Below are positions 1 through 8,132 of a stretch of DNA of 64,000 bases, in pieces. The notes beneath the pieces are model-generated. The model was not told the origin of the DNA, did no database searches, and saw nothing but the letters and a program-made list of their open reading frames with translations. Numbering within the stretch: position 1 is the first letter of the stretch; each line of letters opens with the position of its first letter. The stretch lies in contig NZ_JANLGY010000022.1 of assembly GCF_024653915.1 (NCBI RefSeq), positions 62,001 through 126,000 of the forward strand, written 5' to 3'. This stretch comes from Sulfuricaulis sp. GTDB taxonomy: Bacteria; Pseudomonadota; Gammaproteobacteria; Acidiferrobacterales; Sulfurifustaceae. Position numbers and translations under genes: made by a program.

Positions 1-80
1 TCGGATAGCTTTCCTACGCCGGGACTAACCGGTTCAGGTTCGAAGGGTGTATCTCAGCTGGCCACCGGCCAGCACCCCTA
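1..80 (-). promoter_or_regulatory. TPP riboswitch (THI element)
   Basis: Read on the minus strand, this stretch carries the conserved thiamine pyrophosphate aptamer blocks in order: GGGGTGC (about 78-72), CTGAGA (about 58-53), ACCCTTCGAACCTGA, and the CCGG..CCGGCGTAGG segment near 25-10. It should control a thiamine biosynthesis or transport gene (often thiC in gammaproteobacteria) starting beyond the left edge of the window. The regulated gene and the expression platform are not visible, so the mode of control (translation or termination) cannot be read here. Confidence 0.93.
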
Positions 81-296
81 GCTCATACAGATGGATTCAC
101 GCTAAAGGATTCATGGGGGGAATGCAACAACAATGAGATATTTACCGGCTGGATTGCGTTATTCGCCGAGCTACAATCTAAGACAATCCATGGGGCGATT
201 TTGTGAGGCAACAACAAAGCAGGCGTCAATGACGTTCGAGGCAGACGACTCCCTGGACGGTTTCTCCGGCCCGGGGCCATGGAGCATGAAGGCCGG
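81..296. other. intergenic region between the riboswitch and the phosphoesterase
   Basis: This is a divergent intergenic stretch. It should hold the promoter of the minus-strand TPP-riboswitch transcript and that of the plus-strand phosphoesterase gene. I see no convincing coding sequence, RNA gene or strong hairpin. Short open frames here lack a plausible ribosome binding site or family signature. Confidence 0.5.
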
Positions 297-1178
297 ATGA
301 AACTCTCTCGCGTTTATTATTTGCTGTTTCTGATCCTCTCCGCGTGCGCCACCCCGACACAGGAACCACAGAGACCACAGGAACCGGCGCGGCTGGAGGA
401 AGCGGTGTTGGTGGGCGCGGGCGACATCGCGTCGTGCCATTCGGATGACGATGAGCAGACCGCACTCCTCCTGGACCGGATTCCGGGAGTGGTATTTGCC
501 GTCGGCGACACTGCCTACCGCGCCGGTTCGCCCGCTGAATTTACCAGCTGTTACGAGCCGTCCTGGGGACGCCATAAGGCGCGCACGCGGCCGGCCGTGG
601 GGAATCATGAATACCTGACGCGCGACGCCGCCGGCTATTTCGCCTATTTCGGCGACCAGGCAGGGCCGCCAGGCCGGGGTTATTACAGCTATGACCTGGC
701 GCAATGGCACATCGTGGTGATCAACAGCATGCTGGAGCACATCGACCCCCTCGCCCAGGAGCGGTGGCTTGCGTCCGACCTGGCCGCGCATCCGGCCCGG
801 TGCACGCTGGCTTACTGGCATCACCCCCGCTTCAGCTCCGGCCATCACGGTAACCACCCGCAGATGCGGAGGATCTGGAAAATTCTTTACACGCATGGCG
901 CGGACGTGGTGATTTCCGGGCACGATCATTTATACGAACGCTTCGCGTCGCAGACAGCGGACGGTATCGCCGACCCGAAGCGCGGCATTCGCCAGTTCAT
1001 TGCCGGCACCGGCGGCTTCCGACTGTACGAATTTCACGATCCGAAGCCGAACAGCGAGGCGCGAAACAATACCGCGTTCGGAGTATTAAAGATGACGCTC
1101 AAACCGGGAACTTACGCCTGGGAATTTATCGCGGTCCCGGGCGTGGTGTTGGATTCGGGGGAAGACAGCTGCCACTGA
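297..1178 (+). CDS. lipoprotein metallophosphoesterase (calcineurin-like)
   Basis: A 293-residue predicted exported phosphoesterase. The N-terminus is a lipoprotein signal with lipobox L-S-A-C, which favours the ATG at 297 over one 18 bases upstream. The calcineurin-like metal motifs follow in order: GDIA near the start of the domain, VGDTAY, GNHEY, a tandem HH in WHHPRFS, and GHDHLYERF. These residues bind a dinuclear metal centre in the family. The pattern resembles secreted purple-acid-phosphatase-like enzymes, so hydrolysis of phosphate esters outside the cytoplasm is likely. The substrate is unknown. It stands alone, transcribed away from the thiamine riboswitch, with no obvious functional partner. 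Confidence 0.85.
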   Translation: MKLSRVYYLLFLILSACATPTQEPQRPQEPARLEEAVLVGAGDIASCHSDDDEQTALLLDRIPGVVFAVGDTAYRAGSPAEFTSCYEPSWGRHKARTRPAVGNHEYLTRDAAGYFAYFGDQAGPPGRGYYSYDLAQWHIVVINSMLEHIDPLAQERWLASDLAAHPARCTLAYWHHPRFSSGHHGNHPQMRRIWKILYTHGADVVISGHDHLYERFASQTADGIADPKRGIRQFIAGTGGFRLYEFHDPKPNSEARNNTAFGVLKMTLKPGTYAWEFIAVPGVVLDSGEDSCH

Positions 1179-1272
1179 GTCGCGCGCGCCAAATAACTGC
1201 CACAGCTTGCGTGCCCCCGCCAAACTGCTTTAGGCTAGGCGCCCGTTTACCCGTACGACCTGTAAGCAATAT

Positions 1273-1935
1273 ATGTCTTCCCCAAATTTCGACGTCACGC
1301 GCCGGACCATGATTGACAGTCAGATCCGCACGTGGGACGTGCTCGATGAGCGCGTGCTGGAACTGGTCGGGCGCCTGCCGCGCGAGGACTACCTGCCCAA
1401 GGCGCACCGCAATCTCGCCTTCGTCGACATGAACATCCCGCTCGGCCACGGCGAAGTGATGATGGCGCCCAAGCTTGAGGCGCGCCTGCTGCAGGAGCTG
1501 GAGATTAACCCCACCGACAAGATTTTGGAGATCGGCACCGGCAGCGGCTACATGACGGCGCTGCTGGCGGCGCTCGGGAAGCATGTAATCAGTGTCGAGA
1601 TCCGCCCCGAATTCACGGCCGAGGCCGCCACGAAGTTGGCGCACCACGGCGTGCACAACATCACACTCGAAAACGGCGACGGCGCGCGCGGCTGGGAGCG
1701 GCAGAAACCTTATGATGTCATTCTGCTCACCGGCTCGACACCGCTGCTGCCCGAGGCGTTTCAGCAAAGCCTCACGGTCGGCGGCAGAATGATCGCCATC
1801 GTGGGCACGGCCCCGGCGATGGACGTGCGGCGCCTCCGCCGTATCGGCGAATATTCCTTCGAGACCGATTCGATGTTCGAAACGGTCCTACCCAAACTGC
1901 AAAACGCCCTCGAACCCGCGAAGTTCGTATTTTAG
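1273..1935 (+). CDS. pcm: protein-L-isoaspartate O-methyltransferase family
   Basis: A 220-residue class I SAM-dependent methyltransferase. The SAM-binding motif I appears as LEIGTGSGYMTALLA at about residues 81-95, preceded by the PCMT-type segment with MIDSQIRT and a PKLEARLLQ helix. The family repairs L-isoaspartyl residues in damaged proteins. In some members outside the canonical E. coli Pcm the substrate is less certain. The next gene, a rhodanese, begins 8 bases downstream of the stop, so the two are probably co-transcribed. Length is normal for the family. Confidence 0.85.
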   Translation: MSSPNFDVTRRTMIDSQIRTWDVLDERVLELVGRLPREDYLPKAHRNLAFVDMNIPLGHGEVMMAPKLEARLLQELEINPTDKILEIGTGSGYMTALLAALGKHVISVEIRPEFTAEAATKLAHHGVHNITLENGDGARGWERQKPYDVILLTGSTPLLPEAFQQSLTVGGRMIAIVGTAPAMDVRRLRRIGEYSFETDSMFETVLPKLQNALEPAKFVF

Positions 1936-1943
1936 GTTGCGCC

Positions 1944-2267
1944 ATGATCCGGCAATTGACCGTCAGTGAGCTGAAGCAAAAGCTCGACCAGGAACCCGAC
2001 AAGCTGGTGGTGCTGGACGTGCGCGAGCCATGGGAGCGCAACGTCTGTGAACTGCCGGACACCCTCACCATCCCGATGCGCGAAGTCCCGGCGCGCACGG
2101 CCGAGCTGCCGAAGGATGTCGAGATCGCGGTGCTGTGCCATCACGGCATCCGCAGCCAGCAGGTGGCGCTGTACCTCGAGCGCGTGGGCTTCGACAAGCT
2201 CCACAACGTGGTGGGCGGCATCGCCGCCTGGGCGCGCGAAGTCGACACCAAGATGCCGACTTACTGA
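1944..2267 (+). CDS. single-domain rhodanese-like sulfurtransferase
   Basis: A 107-residue cytoplasmic protein formed by one rhodanese domain, with no signal peptide. The active-site loop is CHHGIRS, with the catalytic cysteine near residue 68. The VLDVREPWE motif near the N-terminus and the VVGGIAAWA C-terminal segment are typical. The family forms a cysteine persulfide and passes sulfur to acceptors. The start follows the pcm stop by 8 bases, which suggests one transcript. The loop resembles the GlpE/YgaP-type group rather than the arsenate reductase/Cdc25 type. The physiological acceptor is unknown. Confidence 0.85.
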   Translation: MIRQLTVSELKQKLDQEPDKLVVLDVREPWERNVCELPDTLTIPMREVPARTAELPKDVEIAVLCHHGIRSQQVALYLERVGFDKLHNVVGGIAAWAREVDTKMPTY

Positions 2268-2310
2268 ATATGCTTCCGCACCCCATGGCACAAATCAACG
2301 ACTGGCGGCA

Positions 2311-2727
2311 ATGAGCGAGAAAAAATTCGAAACCCCGCAGGAGGCCGAGGCCGCCTTCTATGCCGCCTTCATCAAGCGCGACGTGGACGCGATGATGGAC
2401 GTGTGGGCCGCGGACGACGACGTCAGCTGCATCCATCCGTTCGGCTCGATCCTCCTCGGGCGCGCCGCCGTCCGCGATTCGTGGCTGACGATTTTCCGCA
2501 ACTCGCCGGACATGCAGATCATGATCAACGGACGCTCGCGCGGGCAGGACGGCACGTTTGCGGTTCACCTCGTGGAGGAACATATCCGCGCCGGCAATGA
2601 ACCGCCGGGCACACCGATGCACGCTACCAACGTTTACCGCCTCACCGACACCGGCTGGCGCATGGTGTTGCACCACGCTTCGCCTTCACGTCCGCCGTCA
2701 AAGACCGACTCGCCGACGTTACATTGA
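2311..2727 (+). CDS. SnoaL-like / ketosteroid-isomerase-fold protein
   Basis: A 138-residue small cytoplasmic protein of the NTF2-like cone fold. It has an N-terminal helix with FYAAFIKRDVDAMMDVWA, then the DDVSCIHPFG and LLGRAAVRDSW segments and a C-terminal W-R-M-V-L-H-H strand, as in SnoaL/DUF4440 proteins. The open frame extends further upstream through the rhodanese gene, but the homologous part begins at the ATG at 2311. Members of this fold act as isomerases, hydrolases or ligand carriers; the function here is unknown. It ends at a convergent hairpin shared with waaA. Confidence 0.75.
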   Translation: MSEKKFETPQEAEAAFYAAFIKRDVDAMMDVWAADDDVSCIHPFGSILLGRAAVRDSWLTIFRNSPDMQIMINGRSRGQDGTFAVHLVEEHIRAGNEPPGTPMHATNVYRLTDTGWRMVLHHASPSRPPSKTDSPTLH

Positions 2728-2740
2728 AAAAACGAATGAA

Positions 2741-2808
2741 CAGGATTAACAGGATTTTTCAGGATTTACAGGATTAAAGATTTTCAGAATTAATCCTGTG
2801 AATCCTGT
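2741..2808. terminator. convergent hairpin built from an ACAGGAT-type repeat
   Basis: The 89-base gap between two convergent genes contains repeated CAGGATT units (2741, 2751, 2760, 2770). Their complement follows at 2790-2807. Arms 2760-2777 and 2790-2807 pair over 18 bp with one mismatch, leaving a 12-base loop, and are followed by a T-rich tract on the plus strand. It probably works as a bidirectional terminator for the SnoaL-like gene and waaA. Similar ATCCTGT-rich hairpins occur as dispersed repeats in many environmental genomes; that is from general knowledge, not tested here. Confidence 0.65.
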
Positions 2809-2816
2809 CTATTTCT

Positions 2817-4088
2817 TTATTTAATTAACTGTTCAATCAACCGCATGTTGGCCGTGAGCGCGCCGCGGTTTTCCTCCACCATCTTGCGGCCGGCCTCGCC
2901 GACGCTGTCGCGGCGATTGGCATTCCCCAGAAAATCCGATACCGCGGCAGAGAGCTGATCCAGGGACTGGACCTGCACGCCGGCGCCGCGATCCAGCGTC
3001 ATCTGGCTGATTTCCTGAAAGTTGAACATGTGCGGACCGAATACCACCGGCTTGCCCAAGGCCGAGGCCTCGAGCAGATTGTGGCCACCGGTCGGTACCA
3101 GGCTACCGCCGATGAAGGCGACGTCGGCCGCGCCATAAAATAATTGCAGCTCACCCATGGTGTCGCCGACGAGGACCTCGGTCGCGGGATCGATGGCGCC
3201 GGGGGTTTCACTGCGCAGCGCAATACGAAAGTTCTTTTTGCACAGCCGGGCCACGGCCGTGAAACGCTCCGGGTGGCGCGGCACCAGCACCAGCAGCATG
3301 TTGGCGAAGCGCGGTTGGGTCTTGAGTGCCGCGAGTGCCATGAGCACCGTCTCTTCTTCGCCTTCGTGGGTGCTGGCCGCGAGCCACACCGGGCGGTCCT
3401 GACCCCAGGTAAGGCGCAGCACCTCGGCGGCTTCGCGCATGCTGGCGCCGATGTTGAGTTCGAACTTGATGCTGCCGGTGACGGTCACTGTTTCCGGAGC
3501 GGCGCCGAGGTTCATCAACCGGTTCGCGTCCGCCGGCGACTGCGCCGCAAAGCGGGATACTTGCAACAGGGTTGCGCGCGCCAGGCTGGCGAAGCGCTGG
3601 TACTTGCGCATCGAAAAATCCGACATGCGCACGTTGGTGACAAATACCGGAATACCGCGCTCGCGGCACAGGTGAAAAATGTTCGGCCACAGCTCGGTTT
3701 CCATGACGATGGTCATCACCGGCTTGGTGCGATCGAGGAAGCGCCGGATCGCCGAAGGGTAATCATAGGGCGCATAGCAATGCGCTACTTTGTCGACGAA
3801 CAGCGCGCGCACCTGCGCCGAGCCGGTTGGCGTCATGGTGGTGATCAGCAGGGAATGATAGGGATAGTGTTCGCTGAGTTCGCGCACCAGCGGCGCGCTG
3901 GCGCGCACCTCGCCCACCGACACGGCGTGTATCCAGATCACGCGCTGCTTGGTCACGGGCTCGATGAACCCGAAACGCTCCGGGATGCGCTGCCAGTAAT
4001 CCGGGTTGCGCAGCCCGCGCCACGCCAGCCGCACCAGCACCACCGGCAACATCAGGCGCAGGAACCAGAGATAGACGAGGCGATTCAT
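2817..4088 (-). CDS. waaA: 3-deoxy-D-manno-octulosonic acid (Kdo) transferase
   Basis: A 423-residue inner-membrane enzyme that transfers Kdo from CMP-Kdo to the lipid A precursor, the first step of LPS core assembly. An N-terminal hydrophobic anchor (about residues 4-22) precedes the GT30 N-domain, with WIHAVSVGEVRA and ETELWPN motifs. The C-domain has a GGSLVPTGGHNLLE nucleotide-sugar-binding loop. The start at 4088 is set by the anchor MNRLVYLWF and by an ATGA overlap with the waaC stop (4085-4088); a longer open frame upstream only overlaps waaC. Length is typical. Whether it adds one or two Kdo residues cannot be read from sequence. Confidence 0.95.
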   Translation of the reverse strand: MNRLVYLWFLRLMLPVVLVRLAWRGLRNPDYWQRIPERFGFIEPVTKQRVIWIHAVSVGEVRASAPLVRELSEHYPYHSLLITTMTPTGSAQVRALFVDKVAHCYAPYDYPSAIRRFLDRTKPVMTIVMETELWPNIFHLCRERGIPVFVTNVRMSDFSMRKYQRFASLARATLLQVSRFAAQSPADANRLMNLGAAPETVTVTGSIKFELNIGASMREAAEVLRLTWGQDRPVWLAASTHEGEEETVLMALAALKTQPRFANMLLVLVPRHPERFTAVARLCKKNFRIALRSETPGAIDPATEVLVGDTMGELQLFYGAADVAFIGGSLVPTGGHNLLEASALGKPVVFGPHMFNFQEISQMTLDRGAGVQVQSLDQLSAAVSDFLGNANRRDSVGEAGRKMVEENRGALTANMRLIEQLIK

Positions 4089-5056
4089 GTCCCCAGCAAA
4101 CCCAGACCCGTGAGCGCCTGTTTGATGGCCACCGGTTCCGGCACGCGGCCGACATCGCCAAGATTGCACACGTTCCCGGACTTCGGGGCGACCACGCCGG
4201 TCAGCGCCGGCGTGGAATCGGTGTAGATCGCCACCGTCGGGCGGCCGAGCGCAGCGGCGAGGTGCACGAGGCCGGTGTCCACGCCCACCACCGCCAGCGC
4301 GCGGCCCATGAGCGTGGCGAGTTCATGCAGCTTTAGCGGCGGCAGCACGGTGGCATTCTTCAAATAATGTGCGATTTCTCCGGCATGCTGCTCCTCCTCG
4401 GCGCTGCCCCACGGCAGGAGCAATTTGATTTCCTGGGCGTGCAGCTCCTGGCCGAACGCGATCCAATGATCCACCGGCCAACGCTTGCTGTCGCGACTGG
4501 TGGCATGCAGGCCCAACACGAATTTTTTCGGGACGCTGAAGGACAACTTGGCTTTGGGCGCCTTGATACCGTAATCGGGCGGACCATCCGGCAGCGGATA
4601 GCCCAGCGCCTGCGCCACGAGATCGCGGTTGCGCACGATGGCATGCCGGCTGCGCGCCACGGGAAAGCGCTGCTGATAAAAAAACGCCGCCAGCGCCTCG
4701 CGCGCGCTGTTACTGTCCTGCCCGCAGGACGACCCGCGTGCCAGGCGCGCCAGCCAGGCGCTTTTTACCAGCCCCTGGGTGTCAATGATCTTGTCGTAGG
4801 TTTCGGACTGAAGCTCGCGGCGAAACCGGGAGAAATCGCGCCACGTGGCCGGGTCGAAGATACCGCGGCGCCAGCGCCGCAATGCCACGGGAATTACCCG
4901 GCGCACCCGCGGATGCAGATGGGGAATTTCGGCAAAGCTTTCCTCCACCACCCAGTCGATGACGACGTCGGGAACGCGGGCGACGATGTCGGAAATCACC
5001 GGCAGATTGTGGACCACGTCCCCGAGCGAGGAGGTTTTTATTATCAATAAACGCAC
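4085..5056 (-). CDS. waaC: LPS heptosyltransferase I
   Basis: A 323-residue GT9 enzyme that adds the first L-glycero-D-manno-heptose to Kdo at the inner membrane cytosolic face. The N-terminal motif is LLIIKTSSLGDVVHNLP. The C-terminal ADP-heptose site has GVDTGLVHLAAALGRPTVAIY and TDST. I chose the GTG at 5056 because the family begins with VRLLIIK; the frame stays open upstream to 5125 without homology. It overlaps waaA by ATGA, so the two are translationally coupled. Its 5' leader is one copy of a 28-base direct repeat that recurs before the GT2 gene at 5847. Confidence 0.95.
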   Translation of the reverse strand: MRLLIIKTSSLGDVVHNLPVISDIVARVPDVVIDWVVEESFAEIPHLHPRVRRVIPVALRRWRRGIFDPATWRDFSRFRRELQSETYDKIIDTQGLVKSAWLARLARGSSCGQDSNSAREALAAFFYQQRFPVARSRHAIVRNRDLVAQALGYPLPDGPPDYGIKAPKAKLSFSVPKKFVLGLHATSRDSKRWPVDHWIAFGQELHAQEIKLLLPWGSAEEEQHAGEIAHYLKNATVLPPLKLHELATLMGRALAVVGVDTGLVHLAAALGRPTVAIYTDSTPALTGVVAPKSGNVCNLGDVGRVPEPVAIKQALTGLGLLGT

Positions 5057-5058
5057 TT

Positions 5059-5086
5059 GAAGATTTTCGCATAGAATAGCGCCATG
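5059..5086 (+). repeat. 28-base direct repeat, copy 1 (waaC leader)
   Basis: This segment matches 5822-5849 at 26 of 28 positions, including the block CATAGAATAGCGCCATG. Copy 1 lies directly upstream of the waaC GTG start on the other strand. On the plus strand its ATG (5084) opens a 16-codon frame that ends by overlapping the start of the GT2 gene at 5128. The two copies bracket that GT2 gene. Confidence 0.8.
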
Positions 5087-5127
5087 TCCGAATCGTTCCC
5101 GGTGGCCACTGTTATTCAGCCGCATTC

Positions 5128-5811
5128 ATGCTGAATACCGAGCTAACCATTGTCTGCGTCACGTACCAGCGCTACCGTCACATCCACGTACTGCTCAACT
5201 CCTTTCTGTGCCAGACGTTCGAAAAATGGAAGCTCATCGTCATCCATGACGGGCCTGATGAAACCATGGAACGGATTGTCGGCGATTATCAGCACAGGGA
5301 TGCGCGCATCTCCTATCAACAAACCGACCGCCGTTACAATGATTATGGCTACTCGTTACGTGAAATCGGGCTTAATCAGGCCGATGCAGAATTCATCATG
5401 TTTACCAACGACGACAACTACTACGCCCCGAAATTCCTGCAATACATGTTTGAAGCCATTCATCGCGATGATCTCGATCTGGTGCTGTGCAACATGATCC
5501 ACAGCCACAAGCGCCCCGGCAAGTACAAACAGGACGATTACCACCTCTTTGAATCCTTTCCAAAACGAAAATATATCGACATTGGAAACTTTATCTTGCG
5601 CACGCGCCTGGCTCAGTCGGTGGGCTTCAAGAAAAAAGGTTACACCGCCGACGGTGATTTTATTGACCGCCTCGTCGCCGGTTGCAATGTTGAAAACCTT
5701 ATTCGCTACTGGAAATGGCAACTGTACCTGTGGCTTACACAGAAACACAAACCCGGTGCGCCGCGTTTGCGCATCGGCAAAGTCGATCGCATATTATTCA
5801 TTCACAACTAA
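5128..5811 (+). CDS. family 2 glycosyltransferase
   Basis: A 227-residue cytosolic GT2 enzyme. The GT-A fold motifs are visible: the N-terminal strand LTIVCVTYQRY, the HDGPDE acceptor region near residue 40, and TNDDNYY in place of the DXD metal site near residue 92. It lacks membrane segments and is short for the family. It probably transfers a sugar in LPS core or a related glycan, but donor and acceptor are unknown. It sits between waaC and a waaE-like gene and is bracketed by two 28-base direct repeats. Its codon use looks more AT-rich than its neighbours, which is consistent with later acquisition. Confidence 0.8.
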   Translation: MLNTELTIVCVTYQRYRHIHVLLNSFLCQTFEKWKLIVIHDGPDETMERIVGDYQHRDARISYQQTDRRYNDYGYSLREIGLNQADAEFIMFTNDDNYYAPKFLQYMFEAIHRDDLDLVLCNMIHSHKRPGKYKQDDYHLFESFPKRKYIDIGNFILRTRLAQSVGFKKKGYTADGDFIDRLVAGCNVENLIRYWKWQLYLWLTQKHKPGAPRLRIGKVDRILFIHN

Positions 5812-5821
5812 AAACGTGTGC

Positions 5822-5849
5822 GAAAATTTTCACATAGAATAGCGCCATG
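5822..5849 (+). repeat. 28-base direct repeat, copy 2 (leader and start of the waaE-like gene)
   Basis: This copy is 26/28 identical to 5059-5086. Its final ATG (5847-5849) is the start codon of the waaE-like glycosyltransferase, so it is the leader of that gene. The copies are 763 bases apart and enclose exactly one gene. Confidence 0.8.
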
Positions 5850-6644
5850 GCAGAACCATTAATAAGGAAAGACGAGCAAGCGCCTCGAACAGAGCTGCCT
5901 TTATCCGCTGTCATCATCACCCGCAACGCGGCCTCCCGGATCGAACCCTGCCTGCAAAGCCTCGCCTTTGCCGACGAAATCCTGATTGTCGATTCCGGCA
6001 GCACCGACACCACGCTCGACATCGCCAGGCGTTACGGCGCGCGGATCCTTCAGCAGGAGTGGCTGGGCTACGGCAAACAGAAGGAATTCGCCACGCGCCA
6101 GGCCAAGAACAACTGGGTACTGTCACTCGACGCGGACGAGCGCGTGAGCGAGGAACTGCGGCAAAGCATCCAGGAAGCACTGGTGGCGCCACGCTTTCAG
6201 GCCGGTCGCATGGCGCGCCGCAACCGCTTCATGGGCCGGTGGTTGCGCCACGGCGAGGGCTATCCCGACTGGAGCCTGCGGCTGTATCACCGCGAGCATG
6301 CGCGCTGGAGCGACGACTCGGTGCACGAAAAAGTGATGACGGATGGCAAAACGATCACGCTGCACGGCGACCTGTTGCACGAATCGGAACAGGGCCTTGC
6401 CGACTATCTCGCCAAGCAGAACCGCTATACCACCCTGCAGGCCGAAGCGCTGCACCGCGCCGGCCGGCGCGTCAATCCCTTCAAGCTGGTATTGAGCCCG
6501 CTGTTTCGTTTCTTCAAATTTTATTTTATACGGCTGGGATTTCTCGATGGCGTGCCGGGGCTGATTCACATCTCGATCGGCTGTTTCAACAGTTTTTGCA
6601 AATACGCAAAGCTGATCGAGCTTGCGCGCAGTGCTAAACGCTGA
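5847..6644 (+). CDS. WaaE/KdtX-like family 2 glycosyltransferase
   Basis: A 265-residue GT2 enzyme related to the beta-1,4-glucosyltransferases (WaaE/KdtX) that decorate heptose in LPS core. It shows LSAVIITRNAASRIEPCL, the IVDSGSTDTT motif, LSLDADERVS as the DXD-like site (about residue 96), and the RNRFMGRWLRHGEGYPDW and HEKV segments typical of this subgroup. A C-terminal hydrophobic stretch with FFKFYFIRLGFLDG suggests membrane association. It overlaps the convergent O-antigen ligase-like gene by 11 bases at the 3' ends. The precise linkage formed is inferred, not shown. Confidence 0.85.
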   Translation: MAEPLIRKDEQAPRTELPLSAVIITRNAASRIEPCLQSLAFADEILIVDSGSTDTTLDIARRYGARILQQEWLGYGKQKEFATRQAKNNWVLSLDADERVSEELRQSIQEALVAPRFQAGRMARRNRFMGRWLRHGEGYPDWSLRLYHREHARWSDDSVHEKVMTDGKTITLHGDLLHESEQGLADYLAKQNRYTTLQAEALHRAGRRVNPFKLVLSPLFRFFKFYFIRLGFLDGVPGLIHISIGCFNSFCKYAKLIELARSAKR

Positions 6645-7866
6645 GCCTTCGCGCCACCTGTCGTTCTGACCCGAGATACATCGCCAGTACCACCATTGCC
6701 AGGAGTGCGTGCTCCTGATACCACGGCGTTGCAAAAAAACCAGCAATCACAGGAACGGCCAACGCACCAATCCCCGCCATCCACAACCAGTGTTGCCAAC
6801 GATTATCGCGACGATCGCGCGCCAGTTTCACAAGAACCAACCAGAAGAAGAACAGTAATGCAGCGAGTCCGAGAATACCCTCTTCGACTAATTTGTTGAG
6901 GAACATATTATGAGCGTGGTTAAGCCGCCCTGGATTGATGGTAAGCGGAGGGTCGAAGTGCATCTTGGCCTGGTCTATCGCGGCAAAGTTGCGTGGGCCA
7001 ATGCCCAGCACCAGACTATCTCCCTGTGCGATACGACGTATCGCGATACGCCAATTGTCGTAACGTTCCTGGTCAGCCGCGACCAAGGCAACCGTAGCAA
7101 TGGTCTGCCAAGTTTTTTCAAGCGCGCGGTGTTGAGAGAAACGATCAGGCAGCGCGACGGCTAGAGCGAGCGCCACCCCAACTAAACCGGTCAACACCAG
7201 CCAGAGATGGCGCTTGCCAGCCATGATCGCGAGCACAAAACCCGTAATCAGTACCGCGGCGATGGGCCCGCGACTACCCATCAGGAATAATCCAATAACC
7301 ATGACAACCGTGCCCAGCCACCACAACACTCTTATTCGCCGGGTAATTACCATCGCGACATCACCCCATGCCACTGCGAGTGTCATGATGAATGCCACAC
7401 CAAGATAGATTGCCGATTGCGAGACAATACCAGCTGAGTGGAACTGGAGCTGCCCTTGCCCAAACTGCAACACGTTGACGATACCCCAGCCAAGACCAAA
7501 CACTACGCCCACTGCAACCAGCGCTGCGAGGCCATAGTTCTTCTTATCAGAATACCCTGCACGGTAGATGAGCCAAAACACGAGCACCTGCGATAGCGTA
7601 TCTTTCAGGCCCTTCAGACCGTTGACGAGCGGCCAATTGATGGCGGTGCTCAAAATACATACCGCAAGGATGAACAGCAGACTGGTCTCGACCCGGTCTG
7701 GCCACCGCCATGTGATATCGCGGCCCACGATCCGAATCACCGTCAGCAGAAGCAACAGAAACAGGATGAGATTCTTGGGCATTTCGAGGATGGGAAGAAC
7801 CAGCGCCAGCGCGCACAACAGGAAATATTCGGCGCGATCGAGACGCGCCATGCCGGCCGCCCTCAT
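6634..7866 (-). CDS. O-antigen ligase / Wzy-like polytopic membrane protein
   Basis: A 410-residue integral membrane protein with about 10-12 hydrophobic segments. A large periplasmic loop lies near residues 250-310 (LGIGPRNFAAIDQ ... LNHAHNMFLNKLVEEGILG). The H-A-H-N and the glycine-rich turn after it are hallmarks of the Wzy_C/O-antigen ligase superfamily. WaaL members join polymer to lipid A-core at the periplasmic face; Wzy polymerases share the fold, so the exact role is not fixed. I start at 7866 because that ATG overlaps the preceding small frame by ATGA; 7851 is an alternative. The location within the core locus favours ligase. Confidence 0.8.
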   Translation of the reverse strand: MRAAGMARLDRAEYFLLCALALVLPILEMPKNLILFLLLLLTVIRIVGRDITWRWPDRVETSLLFILAVCILSTAINWPLVNGLKGLKDTLSQVLVFWLIYRAGYSDKKNYGLAALVAVGVVFGLGWGIVNVLQFGQGQLQFHSAGIVSQSAIYLGVAFIMTLAVAWGDVAMVITRRIRVLWWLGTVVMVIGLFLMGSRGPIAAVLITGFVLAIMAGKRHLWLVLTGLVGVALALAVALPDRFSQHRALEKTWQTIATVALVAADQERYDNWRIAIRRIAQGDSLVLGIGPRNFAAIDQAKMHFDPPLTINPGRLNHAHNMFLNKLVEEGILGLAALLFFFWLVLVKLARDRRDNRWQHWLWMAGIGALAVPVIAGFFATPWYQEHALLAMVVLAMYLGSERQVARRLSV

Positions 7867-8108
7867 GCCTGGACTTCCGACGGCACATTGCGACCGTTTA
7901 CGGTGCAAGCACCGGCCAGCATACATCGGTGAATGACCGTGCGCGCCACGCTGGCGGCAGACGCCGCGATCAGGCAAACTTCGCCTGTTTTCAGGAGAGA
8001 CCACCGCGGCGCCGTAAAGATCATTCGTCGCGTGCTCATGCTCAGGCGCACGAACACCACGATACCGAGCGACATGTGTGCCAGCAACCTGAAAAGCGCG
8101 CAGATCAT
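7863..8108 (-). CDS. small hypothetical membrane-associated ORF (uncertain)
   Basis: An 81-codon frame whose stop overlaps the ligase start by ATGA, which is the main reason to list it. The first 20 residues are hydrophobic and could form one membrane helix; the rest has four cysteines and no motif I recognise. The frame could also be a remnant of an older gene, or chance. No clear ribosome binding site was identified. Confidence 0.3.
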   Translation of the reverse strand: MICALFRLLAHMSLGIVVFVRLSMSTRRMIFTAPRWSLLKTGEVCLIAASAASVARTVIHRCMLAGACTVNGRNVPSEVQA

Positions 8109-8132
8109 TAATAACTAAGAGAGTCCCCGGAA

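Noticed and set aside
3144-4226. Long open frame on the plus strand opposite waaA (360 codons)
   Set aside because: Antisense to a clear waaA gene. The predicted protein is rich in Arg, His and Ala with no domain, as expected from the complement of a GC-rich gene.
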